From: an uncultured Asticcacaulis sp.
Lineage (GTDB): Bacteria > Pseudomonadota > Alphaproteobacteria > Caulobacterales > Caulobacteraceae
Direction: 5' to 3'
Assembly (NCBI GenBank): GCA_946480125.1
Contig: CAMLIY010000036.1
Coordinates: 1 to 17,632, forward strand
Length of the DNA stretch: 17,632 nt
Positions 8,002-15,293 of this stretch are shown piece after piece; positions within the stretch are counted from its first letter, which is position 1; each line of letters starts with the position of its first letter. The translations under genes and the position numbers were made by a program. Under the pieces are notes generated by a model. That model made no database searches and had not been told where the DNA came from. It was given only the letters and a program-made list of their open reading frames with translations.

Positions 8002-8036
8002 GATTATCTCCCATATATCCGTGTCATCCGGATTGG

Positions 8037-8071
8037 TTAGATTAACTAAAATTGATTTATTAAACGGGCAA
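8037..8071 (-). promoter_or_regulatory. candidate promoter and operator of the mannoside operon
   Basis: On the minus strand TTGCCC (8071-8066) and TAGTTA (8048-8043) are 17 bases apart, placing transcription start about 35 bases before the GH130 ATG. The palindrome TTAGATTAACTAA (8037-8049; TTAG and CTAA arms) covers the -10 element, a position suited to a repressor. The cognate regulator is not in the window. Confidence 0.4.
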
Positions 8072-8098
8072 GACTTTTTCCCATCACAGCTGGACATA

Positions 8099-8125
8099 TA
8101 TAATTTGTCTTGTTATAACGTAACA
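8099..8125 (+). promoter_or_regulatory. distal -10 element followed by Zur-like palindrome A
   Basis: A perfect TATAAT (8099-8104) is followed after six bases by TGTTATAACGTAACA (8111-8125), whose TGTTA and TAACA arms are perfectly paired. The core GTTAT-N3-GTAAC differs by one base from GTTAT-N3-ATAAC, the core I recall for proteobacterial Zur boxes. It would lie over the transcription start of a promoter for the MerC-like gene. No good -35 element is seen. Confidence 0.4.
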
Positions 8126-8182
8126 GTCAAAAATGGACTCACCGCCAAAATAATTATCCCGCAAATTCGTCCGCGCCCTTGT

Positions 8183-8205
8183 AAAAAGTTATGCTATAAC
8201 ATATT
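8183..8205 (+). promoter_or_regulatory. extended -10 element inside Zur-like palindrome B
   Basis: GTTATGCTATAAC (8188-8200) is a perfect GTTAT-N3-ATAAC palindrome. Over the full 23 bases the stretch agrees with the gammaproteobacterial Zur consensus as I recall it at 17 of 22 defined positions, including a complete TATAACAT half-site. TGCTATAAC (8192-8200) also reads as an extended -10 element pointing at the MerC-like gene, so a bound repressor would cover the promoter. Regulator identity is inferred from motif and target gene. Confidence 0.5.
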
Positions 8206-8234
8206 TGCCCCGCTGTGACGTACGGAAGGCCACC

Positions 8235-8663
8235 ATGCTGCATCTGAAGAAAACATGGCTTGATATCGCCTCACTCGGTCTTTCTGCTCTGTGCGTGGTG
8301 CATTGCCTGGCTCTGCCCTTTCTGGTGATTCTCCTGCCGGCCCTGACCCCCTTCACCGGCAGTTGGGTGCATGCTGCCCTGGTGCTCACCGCCGCACCGA
8401 TCAGCCTGTGGGCCATTCGCGCCTCGCATGTCTGGCGCCAATGGCAAATCTCCGTGCCGATCATCACAGGTCTGCTTCTGCTTGCGGCGGCCGCGTTTAT
8501 TCCGTCTCTGGGTGATATCGAAGTCGCTCTGAGTGTCATAGGCGCCCTGCTTATCGCTACAGGTCATACCTATAATTATCTGCGCAATCATCGCGGCCGC
8601 CCTGTACAAGGCCATGTCCATAATGACGCCTGCGGTCACGCTGAAGGTATTACCGGCGAATAA
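8235..8663 (+). CDS. MerC-domain inner-membrane protein with His-rich tail
   Basis: This 142-residue protein has about four hydrophobic helices (~11-37, 45-62, 72-90, 97-115) with the conserved SALC-VVHCLALP segment (Cys20, Cys24) in the first, as in MerC-family proteins. The hydrophilic C-terminus after ~118 contains several His and one Cys (NHR, GHVHNDACGH), a likely metal-binding tail. MerC proper is a mercuric ion transporter, but chromosomal MerC-domain proteins outside mer operons are uncharacterised and may handle other metals. No mer genes are nearby. The ATG at 8235 has GGAAGG six bases upstream; longer versions lack support. The upstream Zur-like palindromes suggest a link to zinc. 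Confidence 0.75.
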   Translation: MLHLKKTWLDIASLGLSALCVVHCLALPFLVILLPALTPFTGSWVHAALVLTAAPISLWAIRASHVWRQWQISVPIITGLLLLAAAAFIPSLGDIEVALSVIGALLIATGHTYNYLRNHRGRPVQGHVHNDACGHAEGITGE

Positions 8664-8760
8664 GACAGCCGATATGCTACCTGCGACAAATCGGCCCTTG
8701 ACGGATAAACCGCAGGGGTTAAGTGAAGCCATCGTTAGATTTGTTACGAAAAGCTGCCTT

Positions 8761-9075
8761 ATGATCCGTCACATTGTTATGTTTTCCAGCCCTAATGAAG
8801 CGGACCGCGAAGCCATCTATCGCGGCCTTTCGGTTTTGACCCAGATCGAACACGCCGCCCTCCTGGAAGTTTCCTACAACGAAAAAATCGATCAGATCGC
8901 CAATGATATCGACGTCATCGTCTATGGTGAATTCGCCACGATCGAGGACTTCCGCGCCTACAAGGCCCATCCGCTTTACGAGGAATCGATCCGCCAGGTG
9001 CGCCACCTGCGCGATGTCCGCGTCGCCGCCGATTACACTGTTTCCAACGCCACACGCCAGCTCGTCACGGCTTAA
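8761..9075 (+). CDS. Dabb (stress-responsive alpha/beta barrel) domain protein
   Basis: This 104-residue protein starts MIRHIVMF, and continues with a beta-alpha-beta pattern ending HLRDVRVAADY; the opening IRHIV-F strand, the DIDVIVYGEF strand and the AYKAHPLYEE helix are typical of the Dabb ferredoxin-like fold, whose members form dimeric barrels. Cellular role is unknown in bacteria, although plant relatives are stress-induced or bind small ligands. The open frame extends back to 8614 and would overlap the MerC-like gene; ATG 8761 is chosen because the domain begins exactly there, although only a weak GAAAAG precedes it. Confidence 0.75.
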   Translation: MIRHIVMFSSPNEADREAIYRGLSVLTQIEHAALLEVSYNEKIDQIANDIDVIVYGEFATIEDFRAYKAHPLYEESIRQVRHLRDVRVAADYTVSNATRQLVTA

Positions 9076-9088
9076 GGTCTTTACCCGG

Positions 9089-9124
9089 CTCCCCATCGCC
9101 GTCTATAAAGCCTCTTTGGGGAGG
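9089..9124 (+). promoter_or_regulatory. hairpin that can mask the glycosyltransferase ribosome binding site
   Basis: CTCCCCA (9089-9095) is exactly complementary to TGGGGAG (9117-9123), which contains the strong Shine-Dalgarno sequence GGGGAGG of the ATG at 9129. The loop is 21 bases and contains TATAAA. Pairing would hide the ribosome binding site; the function is speculative. Confidence 0.35.
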
Positions 9125-9128
9125 CATC

Positions 9129-11111
9129 ATGGCTGAATTCTACGATCTGAATAGCGAACGCCCGCTGCTGGCGCCGCAAAAACCTTTCCTCGGCGACGAC
9201 AAAAGCCTGATACGCGCCACCTTTATTCTCGGCGCTATTTTGGTTTTGTGGAAGCTCTATGTCGCCCTGATCAGCCATGTGATCTGGGAAGAGGGCCATT
9301 TTGTCGTTTCGGGCGCCTATCTCGATCTCGGCTATCCCGATATCCCGGCCGGCTTTCCGTGGCTGGCGCGGCTGGTGACGTCTGTCTTCGGCTGGCACGT
9401 CCTGCCCTTACGCATCGTCTCGCTGATCATCGCCACGATGATGCCCTTCGCCGTCTATTTCATGGCGACGCCTTTAGTCAGCCACCGCAATGCCCTGTGG
9501 GCGGCGATGATCGCCCTGCTGCTGCCGCCGTTGTCGCTCAACGGCACCGTCTTCTATCCTGAAGGCGCTTTGCAGGTGCTGATGGCCCTTATGCTTGGCT
9601 GCCTGATCCGGGCCATTCAACAGGACCGGCTCAAGTGGTGGGTACTGACAGGCGTTTGCGCCGCAGTCGGTCTGCTGGTGCATTTTCGGTTTCTCGCGCC
9701 GGGTCTGGCCGTCGTCGTCTTCATGCTTGCCAATGCACAAGGCCGCAAACTGTGGCTGAAACCCGGCGTCTGGATTACCGCCGGCATCGCCCTGATCGGG
9801 CTCCTGCCTTCCCTGATCTATAACGCCCTCAATGACTGGCCGGCCATCCAGTTCCATGTGCTCAACCGCCCGCAGTTCAAACCCGATCCAGGTCGCGTCC
9901 TCAGTTACCTGGAGACGCAATTCGCCATGGGGACGCCGGTCTTTTTCACCGCCATGGTGGTTGCCGCGAAAAACGGCCTGATCCGCGATCGTGACAAGCC
10001 GGAAAGCCTGCTGGCCTGGCAGTTCGTCGTCATACTCGTCTTCTACGGCGTACAAACGATTTTCAACAAGAAGATCATGCCTCACTGGCCCTTCATGGCC
10101 TTTATCCCCTTGTTGCCTTTCGTGCCCGATCTGTTGGAAAACTTCATGGGTCGCGCCAGGACTACAGGCAGGCGGAACCTGCGCATGGCCGTCATCGCCA
10201 CGGCCCCCCTTATGGCGCTGGCCATTGGCATCGCCGGCACGGCCTATCAGTGGGCTTTCGTGCATTCAGCGGAATTGCCTTATGCCATTCGCGAACAAAA
10301 CATCCTGAAAAACGAAAACTGGTCGTTGCTTGAGCCCGATATCACCGCCGCCGATGCCCGCGCAAAAGCGCGTTTCGGCTCTGATATTGTCTGGGCGGCC
10401 AACAGCCATATGAGCGCCGTCCATATGGAGTTTCCAGGATCGGGCAACAGCCATCGCCGCTTCTACACACTCGACGACCCCAATGATGAACTGACGCGCT
10501 TCGTGGTGGCGCGGCACAAGTGGGGCCTGGATATGTCGAGCCTGGTCAAAAACCAGGCCGGCAAGGGCGTGATGCTGGCCATGCTGGAGCCATCATACAT
10601 TTATCACGAGGCTGACAAGGTGGCGATGTACACCAAGCTTTGCCAGAACTTCGAAGATATCGAGCCTTTCCGCGCCGTCGCTCTGCCGCCTTACAAAATG
10701 GCCGTCGATTTTTACACCGCAAAGGTGCGTATGCATCCCCTGAGCGATATTTCCGGCGCCCCCTGCGCCTTCTTTCCGCAGGCCTATATCGCTCATCCGG
10801 AGCGCGGCGTATTCATTGGCAGCAACGACACGGGTAATTATCACGGCGCGGCGGCTGATCCGAAAGGCGTCACGGCGGTCGATGTTCTGATCGATGGCAA
10901 GGTGGTGACCCGGGCACGTTATGGCCTTGATCCGAAGGCTTTCCGCGTGCCGGATCTGCTGAAGTACGATCCCAACTGGCCAAAACTTCAATATGATTTC
11001 AAGTTCCCTGCAGGCTCATTGAAATCCGGTGAACACAAGCTCTCTATCCGCGCCACGCGGACGGACGGCACGACCTTCGACAGCGATGCGCGGACGCTGT
11101 ACGTGCATTGA
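9129..11111 (+). CDS. GT39-like (GT-C fold) membrane glycosyltransferase
   Basis: This 660-residue protein has a first helix at ~30-48 followed by an extracytoplasmic loop with the acidic pair Glu54-Glu55 (IWEEGHF) and LGYPDIPAGFPWLARL (~67-82). This pattern corresponds to the DE-motif loop plus the G-Y-D-x-P-P region of ArnT/PMT-type enzymes, which use polyprenyl-phosphate-linked sugars at the periplasmic face. About ten more hydrophobic segments follow to ~370, then a soluble C-terminal half (~385-660), probably periplasmic, without a motif I recognise. Such enzymes modify lipid A, glycans or proteins; donor and acceptor cannot be told from sequence. GGGGAGG lies five bases before the ATG. 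It is the last of three co-directional genes and ends at a strong terminator facing pstB. Confidence 0.75.
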   Translation: MAEFYDLNSERPLLAPQKPFLGDDKSLIRATFILGAILVLWKLYVALISHVIWEEGHFVVSGAYLDLGYPDIPAGFPWLARLVTSVFGWHVLPLRIVSLIIATMMPFAVYFMATPLVSHRNALWAAMIALLLPPLSLNGTVFYPEGALQVLMALMLGCLIRAIQQDRLKWWVLTGVCAAVGLLVHFRFLAPGLAVVVFMLANAQGRKLWLKPGVWITAGIALIGLLPSLIYNALNDWPAIQFHVLNRPQFKPDPGRVLSYLETQFAMGTPVFFTAMVVAAKNGLIRDRDKPESLLAWQFVVILVFYGVQTIFNKKIMPHWPFMAFIPLLPFVPDLLENFMGRARTTGRRNLRMAVIATAPLMALAIGIAGTAYQWAFVHSAELPYAIREQNILKNENWSLLEPDITAADARAKARFGSDIVWAANSHMSAVHMEFPGSGNSHRRFYTLDDPNDELTRFVVARHKWGLDMSSLVKNQAGKGVMLAMLEPSYIYHEADKVAMYTKLCQNFEDIEPFRAVALPPYKMAVDFYTAKVRMHPLSDISGAPCAFFPQAYIAHPERGVFIGSNDTGNYHGAAADPKGVTAVDVLIDGKVVTRARYGLDPKAFRVPDLLKYDPNWPKLQYDFKFPAGSLKSGEHKLSIRATRTDGTTFDSDARTLYVH

Positions 11112-11113
11112 TG

Positions 11114-11232
11114 AATGGGGTTTGGGGCCTGTGGCCCCATAACCTTACCTTATTCCAAGAAAAACCCGGCCTTTAGACCGGGTTTTTCTTGGAAAGAGAG
11201 AAGACTTGGGGTCGCGGACCCCAAACCCCATT
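11114..11232. repeat. nested palindromic region between convergent genes
   Basis: AATGGGGTTTGGGG (11114-11127) is perfectly complementary to CCCCAAACCCCATT (11219-11232), a 14-bp outer inverted repeat that begins three bases after the glycosyltransferase stop and reaches into the pstB stop codon. Each outer arm also starts its own hairpin: GGGGCC/GGCCCC (11124-11129, 11133-11138) and GGGGTC/GACCCC (11208-11213, 11217-11222). A central terminator lies between them. Confidence 0.75.
11155..11192. terminator. strong bidirectional Rho-independent terminator
   Basis: CCAAGAAAAACCCGG (11155-11169) pairs perfectly with CCGGGTTTTTCTTGG (11178-11192) around an 8-base loop. The CCCGG/CCGGG core is flanked by A-runs on one side and T-runs on the other, so it can end both the glycosyltransferase transcript and the convergent pstB transcript. 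Confidence 0.9.
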
Positions 11233-12043
11233 ACCCGAAACGGCCACCGATATAGTCGCCGGTCTTGTCGACCTTCGGCTTGACGAACAATTCTTCGGTT
11301 GGACCAAACTCGACCATCTTGCCGAGGAACATGAAGCCCGTATAGTTCGACAGACGTGCCGCCTGTTGCAGATTATGGGTGACGATGACGATCGTGTAGT
11401 CGGCCTTTAGTTCTTCCAGCGTATCTTCCAGCTTGGCCGTCGAGATCGGATCGAGGGCCGACGCCGGTTCATCGAGCAGCAGGATTTCCGGGTTGACCGC
11501 GATACCGCGCGCCACGCACAGGCGCTGCTGCTGACCGCCGGAAAGACCCAGCCCCGACTTGTGCAGTTTGTCCTTCACTTCATCCCACAGCGCCGCTTTG
11601 CGCAGTGAGGTTTCGACCAGTTCATCCAGCTCGGATTTGGATTTCGAGCTGTGCAGACGCACACCGAAGGCGACATTGTCATAAATCGACATCGGGAAGG
11701 GCGTCGGCTTCTGGAACACCATGCCGATACGGGCACGCAGGGCGGCCAGATCGACCTTGGGACCAACCAGGTTTTCGCCTTCGAACAGGATTTCGCCTTC
11801 GGCGCGTTGACCGGGATAGAGATCATAAATGCGGTTGATCGTGCGCAGCAGAGTAGACTTGCCACAGCCGGAAGGACCGATCAGAGCGGTAATCGCATTC
11901 TTTTTCACCGGCAGGTCAACACCGAACAGCGCCTGGTTCTGGCCGTAGTAGAAGTTCAGCTTTTTGATTTCAAGCACGAGGCTGCCTTCCGGCGGCGGAA
12001 CGATAACGCTTTGAAAATCTGCGGAGGTCGTGTCGGTTGTCAT
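11231..12043 (-). CDS. pstB: phosphate ABC transporter ATP-binding protein PstB
   Basis: This 270-residue ATPase powers the high-affinity phosphate importer. It shows Walker [10 protein letters not shown] (56-64), Q-loop Q111 in [12 protein letters not shown], the signature LSGGQQQR (167-174), Walker B ILLLDEP (187-193) and switch His223 (VTHNLQQA). [10 protein letters not shown] and the GRFG-like C-terminus are typical of PstB rather than other importers. It follows pstA by 47 bases and is the last gene of the operon: a terminator comes directly after it, so phoU, often next to pstB, is not here. Confidence 0.97.
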   Translation of the reverse strand: MTTDTTSADFQSVIVPPPEGSLVLEIKKLNFYYGQNQALFGVDLPVKKNAITALIGPSGCGKSTLLRTINRIYDLYPGQRAEGEILFEGENLVGPKVDLAALRARIGMVFQKPTPFPMSIYDNVAFGVRLHSSKSKSELDELVETSLRKAALWDEVKDKLHKSGLGLSGGQQQRLCVARGIAVNPEILLLDEPASALDPISTAKLEDTLEELKADYTIVIVTHNLQQAARLSNYTGFMFLGKMVEFGPTEELFVKPKVDKTGDYIGGRFG

Positions 12044-12090
12044 GAACGTGCTCTCTTGGGACTGTTCTCAGTTGAATGAGCAAAGAAAAA

Positions 12091-12945
12091 CTAGTGGCCG
12101 GCGTTTTTGTCACGGGCAAGCCAGCGACCAAGGATATTGACGCCGAGCACCGCGATGGCCACCAGAAGCGCGCCGGCCCAGGCCAGCTTGTTAAGGTCTT
12201 CGTATGGCGTCAGGGCAAAATTATACATGGCGTGTGGCAGACTCTCCATCGACTCGGTGAGATTGGCGGTGAAGAACTGATTGCCAAGCGCCGTGAAGAG
12301 CAGGGGAGCGGTTTCGCCGGAGATACGGGCAAAGCCCAGCAGACCGCCGGTCAAAAGACCCGCTCCGGCCGCTTTCCAGATAATGGTGCGGATGGTGGTG
12401 AACTGCGAAGCTCCCAGCGCCATGCCGGCTTCACGCAGGGCGTTCGGCTGGAGGTTCAGAATGTCTTCGGTGGTTCGCGTCACGATCGGCGTGGCCAGGA
12501 TGGCCAGGGCTACCGCGCCGGCCAGGCCGGAAAAGTGACCGAGTGCGATCGGTGAACCCGACACCAGCACCTGATAAACGAACAGGCCGATCAGGATGGA
12601 AGGCGCCGACAGCAGCACGTCATTCAGGAAGCGCACCACATGGCCATAGGGCGTGTCGCCACCGATTTCCGCCAGCCAGGTGCCGGCCAGGATGCCGACG
12701 ACAATGGCTATGATCATGGCGATACCGCACATCAGGATGGAGCCGACGATCGCATTGCGCAAGCCACCGGGAGAGCCGGCCGCCGGCGTATCCATGGTAA
12801 AGATTTGCAGGTTCATGCCGCCGATACCCTGCGAGGCCAGAGACCACAGGATAAGAGCCAGTGCCCCCAGAGCCACCAGGGTGCCAAGAATGCACAAGCC
12901 GATGAAAACATAGTTGGCGATTTTACGGCGAAGCGCGCGATCCAT
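12091..12945 (-). CDS. pstA: phosphate ABC transporter permease PstA
   Basis: This 284-residue inner-membrane permease has about six hydrophobic segments and the EAA-type cytoplasmic loop REAGMALGASQFTTIRTIIW (~171-190) through which it contacts PstB. With PstC it forms the phosphate channel. It starts 10 bases after the pstC stop, and its AGGAG ribosome binding site (12957-12953) overlaps that stop codon, indicating tight translational linkage of the two permeases. Confidence 0.95.
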   Translation of the reverse strand: MDRALRRKIANYVFIGLCILGTLVALGALALILWSLASQGIGGMNLQIFTMDTPAAGSPGGLRNAIVGSILMCGIAMIIAIVVGILAGTWLAEIGGDTPYGHVVRFLNDVLLSAPSILIGLFVYQVLVSGSPIALGHFSGLAGAVALAILATPIVTRTTEDILNLQPNALREAGMALGASQFTTIRTIIWKAAGAGLLTGGLLGFARISGETAPLLFTALGNQFFTANLTESMESLPHAMYNFALTPYEDLNKLAWAGALLVAIAVLGVNILGRWLARDKNAGH

Positions 12946-12955
12946 CCCAGGTCTC

Positions 12956-13951
12956 CTAGTAGCGTTGCGACGACAGCAGCCAGCGTGCGATCGCCAGTAC
13001 TGTGAAGGTGATCAGAAACAGGACCAAACCCAATGCGATGAGCGCCGAACGGTGCAGGTCCGCGGCTTCGGCGAACTCGTTGGCAATGGTCGAGGCCAGG
13101 GTCGAGGACGAGTCGAACAGGGACTTGGGGAACTTATGCGAATTGCCGATGATGAAGGTGACAGCCATGGTCTCGCCAAGCGCGCGGCCCAGGCCCAGCA
13201 TGACGACGCCAATCATGCCCTTTTGTACATAAGGAATGATCACCGCGGTGCTGACTTCGAATGGCGTGGCGCCAAGGCCGAAACCAGCTTCACGCACCTG
13301 GGCGGGGATGGAGCGAAATAGCTCGCGGAAAACGGCGGCCATATAGGGCAGGATCATGATGGCGAGGACCAGCGAGGCGGTGAACAGGTTGGCGCCATTG
13401 GGAATGCCGGCCACCATCTTAGCGAACCACGAGGTCGGGTCCTGCGAGGCGGCGATCATCAACGGTGTCTGTATGGTCTTGGCGAACCACGGGGCAAAAA
13501 CGAACAGGCCCCACATGCCGTAGACGATGGAGGGGATGCCGGCCAGAAGCTCGACGGCGGTCGAGATCGGCTGGGCGATGCTTTGCGGGCAGAACTGGGT
13601 GAGGAAAATGGCGATGCCGATGGCGATGGGCAGGGCCACCAGCAGGGCGAGGAAAGACGTGATGATGGTGCCGAGGATAGGCGCGGTGGCGCTGTAGACA
13701 TCCGTGACCGGGTTCCACGGCGTATCGATGCAGAACCAGCTGTGATTACCGACAGGGCACTGCTTGAATTTCAGGAAGAAACCGAGACCGAATTCAGAGA
13801 GGGCAGGCCAGCCACCGACGATCAAAGTACCAATCAGGGCGCCCAGGACGACCAGAAGGAGGGTGGCGGCGCCGAACGAGACCCAGCGGAAGATTGGATC
13901 GGTCGGATCGAAGCGCACTTCGAATCTGGAAGATTTGGTTTCAGCAGACAT
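12956..13951 (-). CDS. pstC: phosphate ABC transporter permease PstC
   Basis: This 331-residue permease partner of PstA has six to seven hydrophobic segments and the EAA loop REAGFGLGATPFEVSTAVII (~217-236). An extracytoplasmic stretch near 66-85 (CPVGNHSWFCIDTPWNPVTD) carries two Cys that might form a disulfide. Permease identity is secure from the pst context and the conserved GIPSIVYGMWGLF region. The gene lies 143 bases after pstS, behind an intercistronic hairpin, with a modest AAAGAGA ribosome binding site. Confidence 0.95.
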   Translation of the reverse strand: MSAETKSSRFEVRFDPTDPIFRWVSFGAATLLLVVLGALIGTLIVGGWPALSEFGLGFFLKFKQCPVGNHSWFCIDTPWNPVTDVYSATAPILGTIITSFLALLVALPIAIGIAIFLTQFCPQSIAQPISTAVELLAGIPSIVYGMWGLFVFAPWFAKTIQTPLMIAASQDPTSWFAKMVAGIPNGANLFTASLVLAIMILPYMAAVFRELFRSIPAQVREAGFGLGATPFEVSTAVIIPYVQKGMIGVVMLGLGRALGETMAVTFIIGNSHKFPKSLFDSSSTLASTIANEFAEAADLHRSALIALGLVLFLITFTVLAIARWLLSSQRY

Positions 13952-14021
13952 CGTTCTCTTTGTCCCGGTTTAGGCAGCAGGCCTCATGGCCTATAGTCAT
14001 TCGTCATATCAGACACAAGTC

Positions 14022-14058
14022 AGGGCGAGGTAGAACCAAATGGTCAAAGCCTCGCCCT
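14022..14058. other. intercistronic hairpin between pstS and pstC
   Basis: AGGGCGAGG (14022-14030) and CCTCGCCCT (14050-14058) form a 9-bp stem, with ACCA/TGGT (14035-14038, 14041-14044) pairing inside. In the pst direction no U-run follows, so it looks more like an mRNA-stabilising or partial-attenuation element that would let pstS exceed pstCAB. On the other strand the stem is followed by a T-run and could terminate antisense transcripts. A second small hairpin, AGGCC/GGCCT (14082-14086, 14091-14095), lies right at the pstS stop. Confidence 0.6.
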
Positions 14059-14094
14059 TTTTGTTCAGGCAGGAGTATTCCAGGCCTATCGGCC

Positions 14095-15147
14095 TTAAGG
14101 GTTAGGCGAAGTGTAGACCGGCGCGCCGTTAACCTTCACGTTGCTGGCCCACTGTTTACGGATCATCGTCTTCACACTGGCCGGGAGCGGCACATAGAAG
14201 AGTTCGTTGGCCGAGAAATCACCCGATTTGAAACCATAGTCGAAGAATTTCAGGACAGCACCGATGCGCGCCGCATCGCCCGTCTTGTGAACCAGGGCGA
14301 AAGTGGCGCCCGAAATCGGCCAGGCGTTAGCGCCGGGCTGATTGACAATCATCAGATAGTTACCAGGCGCATTCGCCCAGTCAGCGCCGGCGGTCGCAGC
14401 CTTGAAATTGGCGGCGGTTGGCATCGGCCAGGTGGCATCCTTCGAAGCGACCAGAGCGTAAGAAATGCCGGTCTTCATGACGTAGGCATATTCAACATAA
14501 CCGATCGAACCCGCGGTGGCGCGGACCAGAGCGGCAACGCCGTCATTGCCTTTACCACCGACGCCGGCCGGCCATTCAACGGCGTCAGACGCGCCTACAG
14601 TTTGCTTCCATTCCGGCGAAGCGATGGACAGATAGGTCGAGAAGATAAAGGTGGTGCCGGAACCATCCGAACGGTGAACGACGGTGATCGGCGTGGCCGG
14701 CAGCTTCAGGCCCGTATTCCACTTGGCGATGGCGGGATCATTCCACATGGTGATCTTGCCGAGGAAGATATCGGCCAGAACAGCACCAGGCAGCTTCATC
14801 TTGCCCGAGGCAATGCCCGGAACGTTAATCGCCGGCACAACGCCGCCGACGGCAGTCGGAAACTGGTAGAGGCCATACTTGTCAAGCTCAGCCTGGGTCA
14901 GCGGCTTGTCCGTACCGCCGAAATCAACCGTATTGGCTTCAATTTGCTTGATGCCGCCGCCGGAACCAATGGCTTGATAATTCAGTGCGCTGCCGGTGGC
15001 GCGCTTGTAGCCTTCCGCCCACTTGGCGTAGAGCGGTGCCGCGAAGCTGGAGCCAGCACCGGAAATATTATCGGCGGCCATTGCGGCCGAACCGAAAGAT
15101 GCGGTCATCACGGCAGCAGCCATGGCGACTTTCAGAAACTTGAACAT
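14095..15147 (-). CDS. pstS: periplasmic phosphate-binding protein PstS
   Basis: This 350-residue protein has a Sec signal peptide (MFKFLKVAMAAAVMTASFGS, likely cut after AMA at 24). The mature part begins with ISGAGSSFAAPLYAKW and continues with GSGGGIKQI, DFGGTDKPLT and RSDGSGTTFIF, the phosphate-coordinating loops of PstS. It binds phosphate in the periplasm and delivers it to PstCA. AAGGAGAT precedes the ATG by six bases. It has its own Pho-box-like element upstream and heads the pstSCAB operon. Confidence 0.97.
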   Translation of the reverse strand: MFKFLKVAMAAAVMTASFGSAAMAADNISGAGSSFAAPLYAKWAEGYKRATGSALNYQAIGSGGGIKQIEANTVDFGGTDKPLTQAELDKYGLYQFPTAVGGVVPAINVPGIASGKMKLPGAVLADIFLGKITMWNDPAIAKWNTGLKLPATPITVVHRSDGSGTTFIFSTYLSIASPEWKQTVGASDAVEWPAGVGGKGNDGVAALVRATAGSIGYVEYAYVMKTGISYALVASKDATWPMPTAANFKAATAGADWANAPGNYLMIVNQPGANAWPISGATFALVHKTGDAARIGAVLKFFDYGFKSGDFSANELFYVPLPASVKTMIRKQWASNVKVNGAPVYTSPNP

Positions 15148-15202
15148 GCGTATCTCCTTGGAAAGGGATGTTTGCGGCTGCCCAATGCTCTATCGTCTTT
15201 TT

Positions 15203-15220
15203 ACGACAGTTTTGTTACAG
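15203..15220 (-). promoter_or_regulatory. Pho box upstream of pstS
   Basis: On the minus strand the 18-mer CTGTAACAAAACTGTCGT has two 7-bp direct repeats separated by AAAA, the layout of the PhoB box (consensus CTGTCATAAAACTGTCAC as usually quoted). It ends 55 bases before the pstS ATG, and a weak -10 candidate GATAGA lies a few bases further on. This predicts activation by PhoB under phosphate limitation. Confidence 0.75.
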
Positions 15221-15254
15221 CCAGCAGAATTTAAAAAGACTGGGGTATCGCAGA

Positions 15255-15283
15255 GGCGGGCCGCGCTTACGCAACGGCCCGCC
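15255..15283 (-). terminator. hairpin after the porin gene
   Basis: GGCGGGCCG (15255-15263) and CGGCCCGCC (15275-15283) form a perfect 9-bp GC-rich stem 10 bases after the porin stop. No U-run follows directly in the porin direction, so it may act as a 3' protecting structure or a weak terminator, with some read-through into pstS possible. Confidence 0.5.
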
Positions 15284-15293
15284 AACAGTGCTT

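Noticed and set aside
7054..8040. 328-residue plus-strand reading frame
   Set aside because: It is antisense to the GH130 gene, whose conserved motifs show which strand is coding.
8235..8663. Mercury resistance locus
   Set aside because: No merR, merT, merP or merA nearby; the Zur-like sites point to another metal.
8614..8760. Upstream extension of the Dabb protein
   Set aside because: It overlaps the MerC-like gene, has no ribosome binding site and adds no conserved sequence before the domain start.
9474..10265. 263-residue minus-strand reading frame
   Set aside because: It is antisense to the glycosyltransferase and rich in Gln/Gly/His/Asp without hydrophobic pattern; a shadow.
13894..15234. 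446-residue plus-strand reading frame
   Set aside because: It is antisense to pstS and the pstC start; the composition is shadow-like, while pstS is unmistakable on the other strand.
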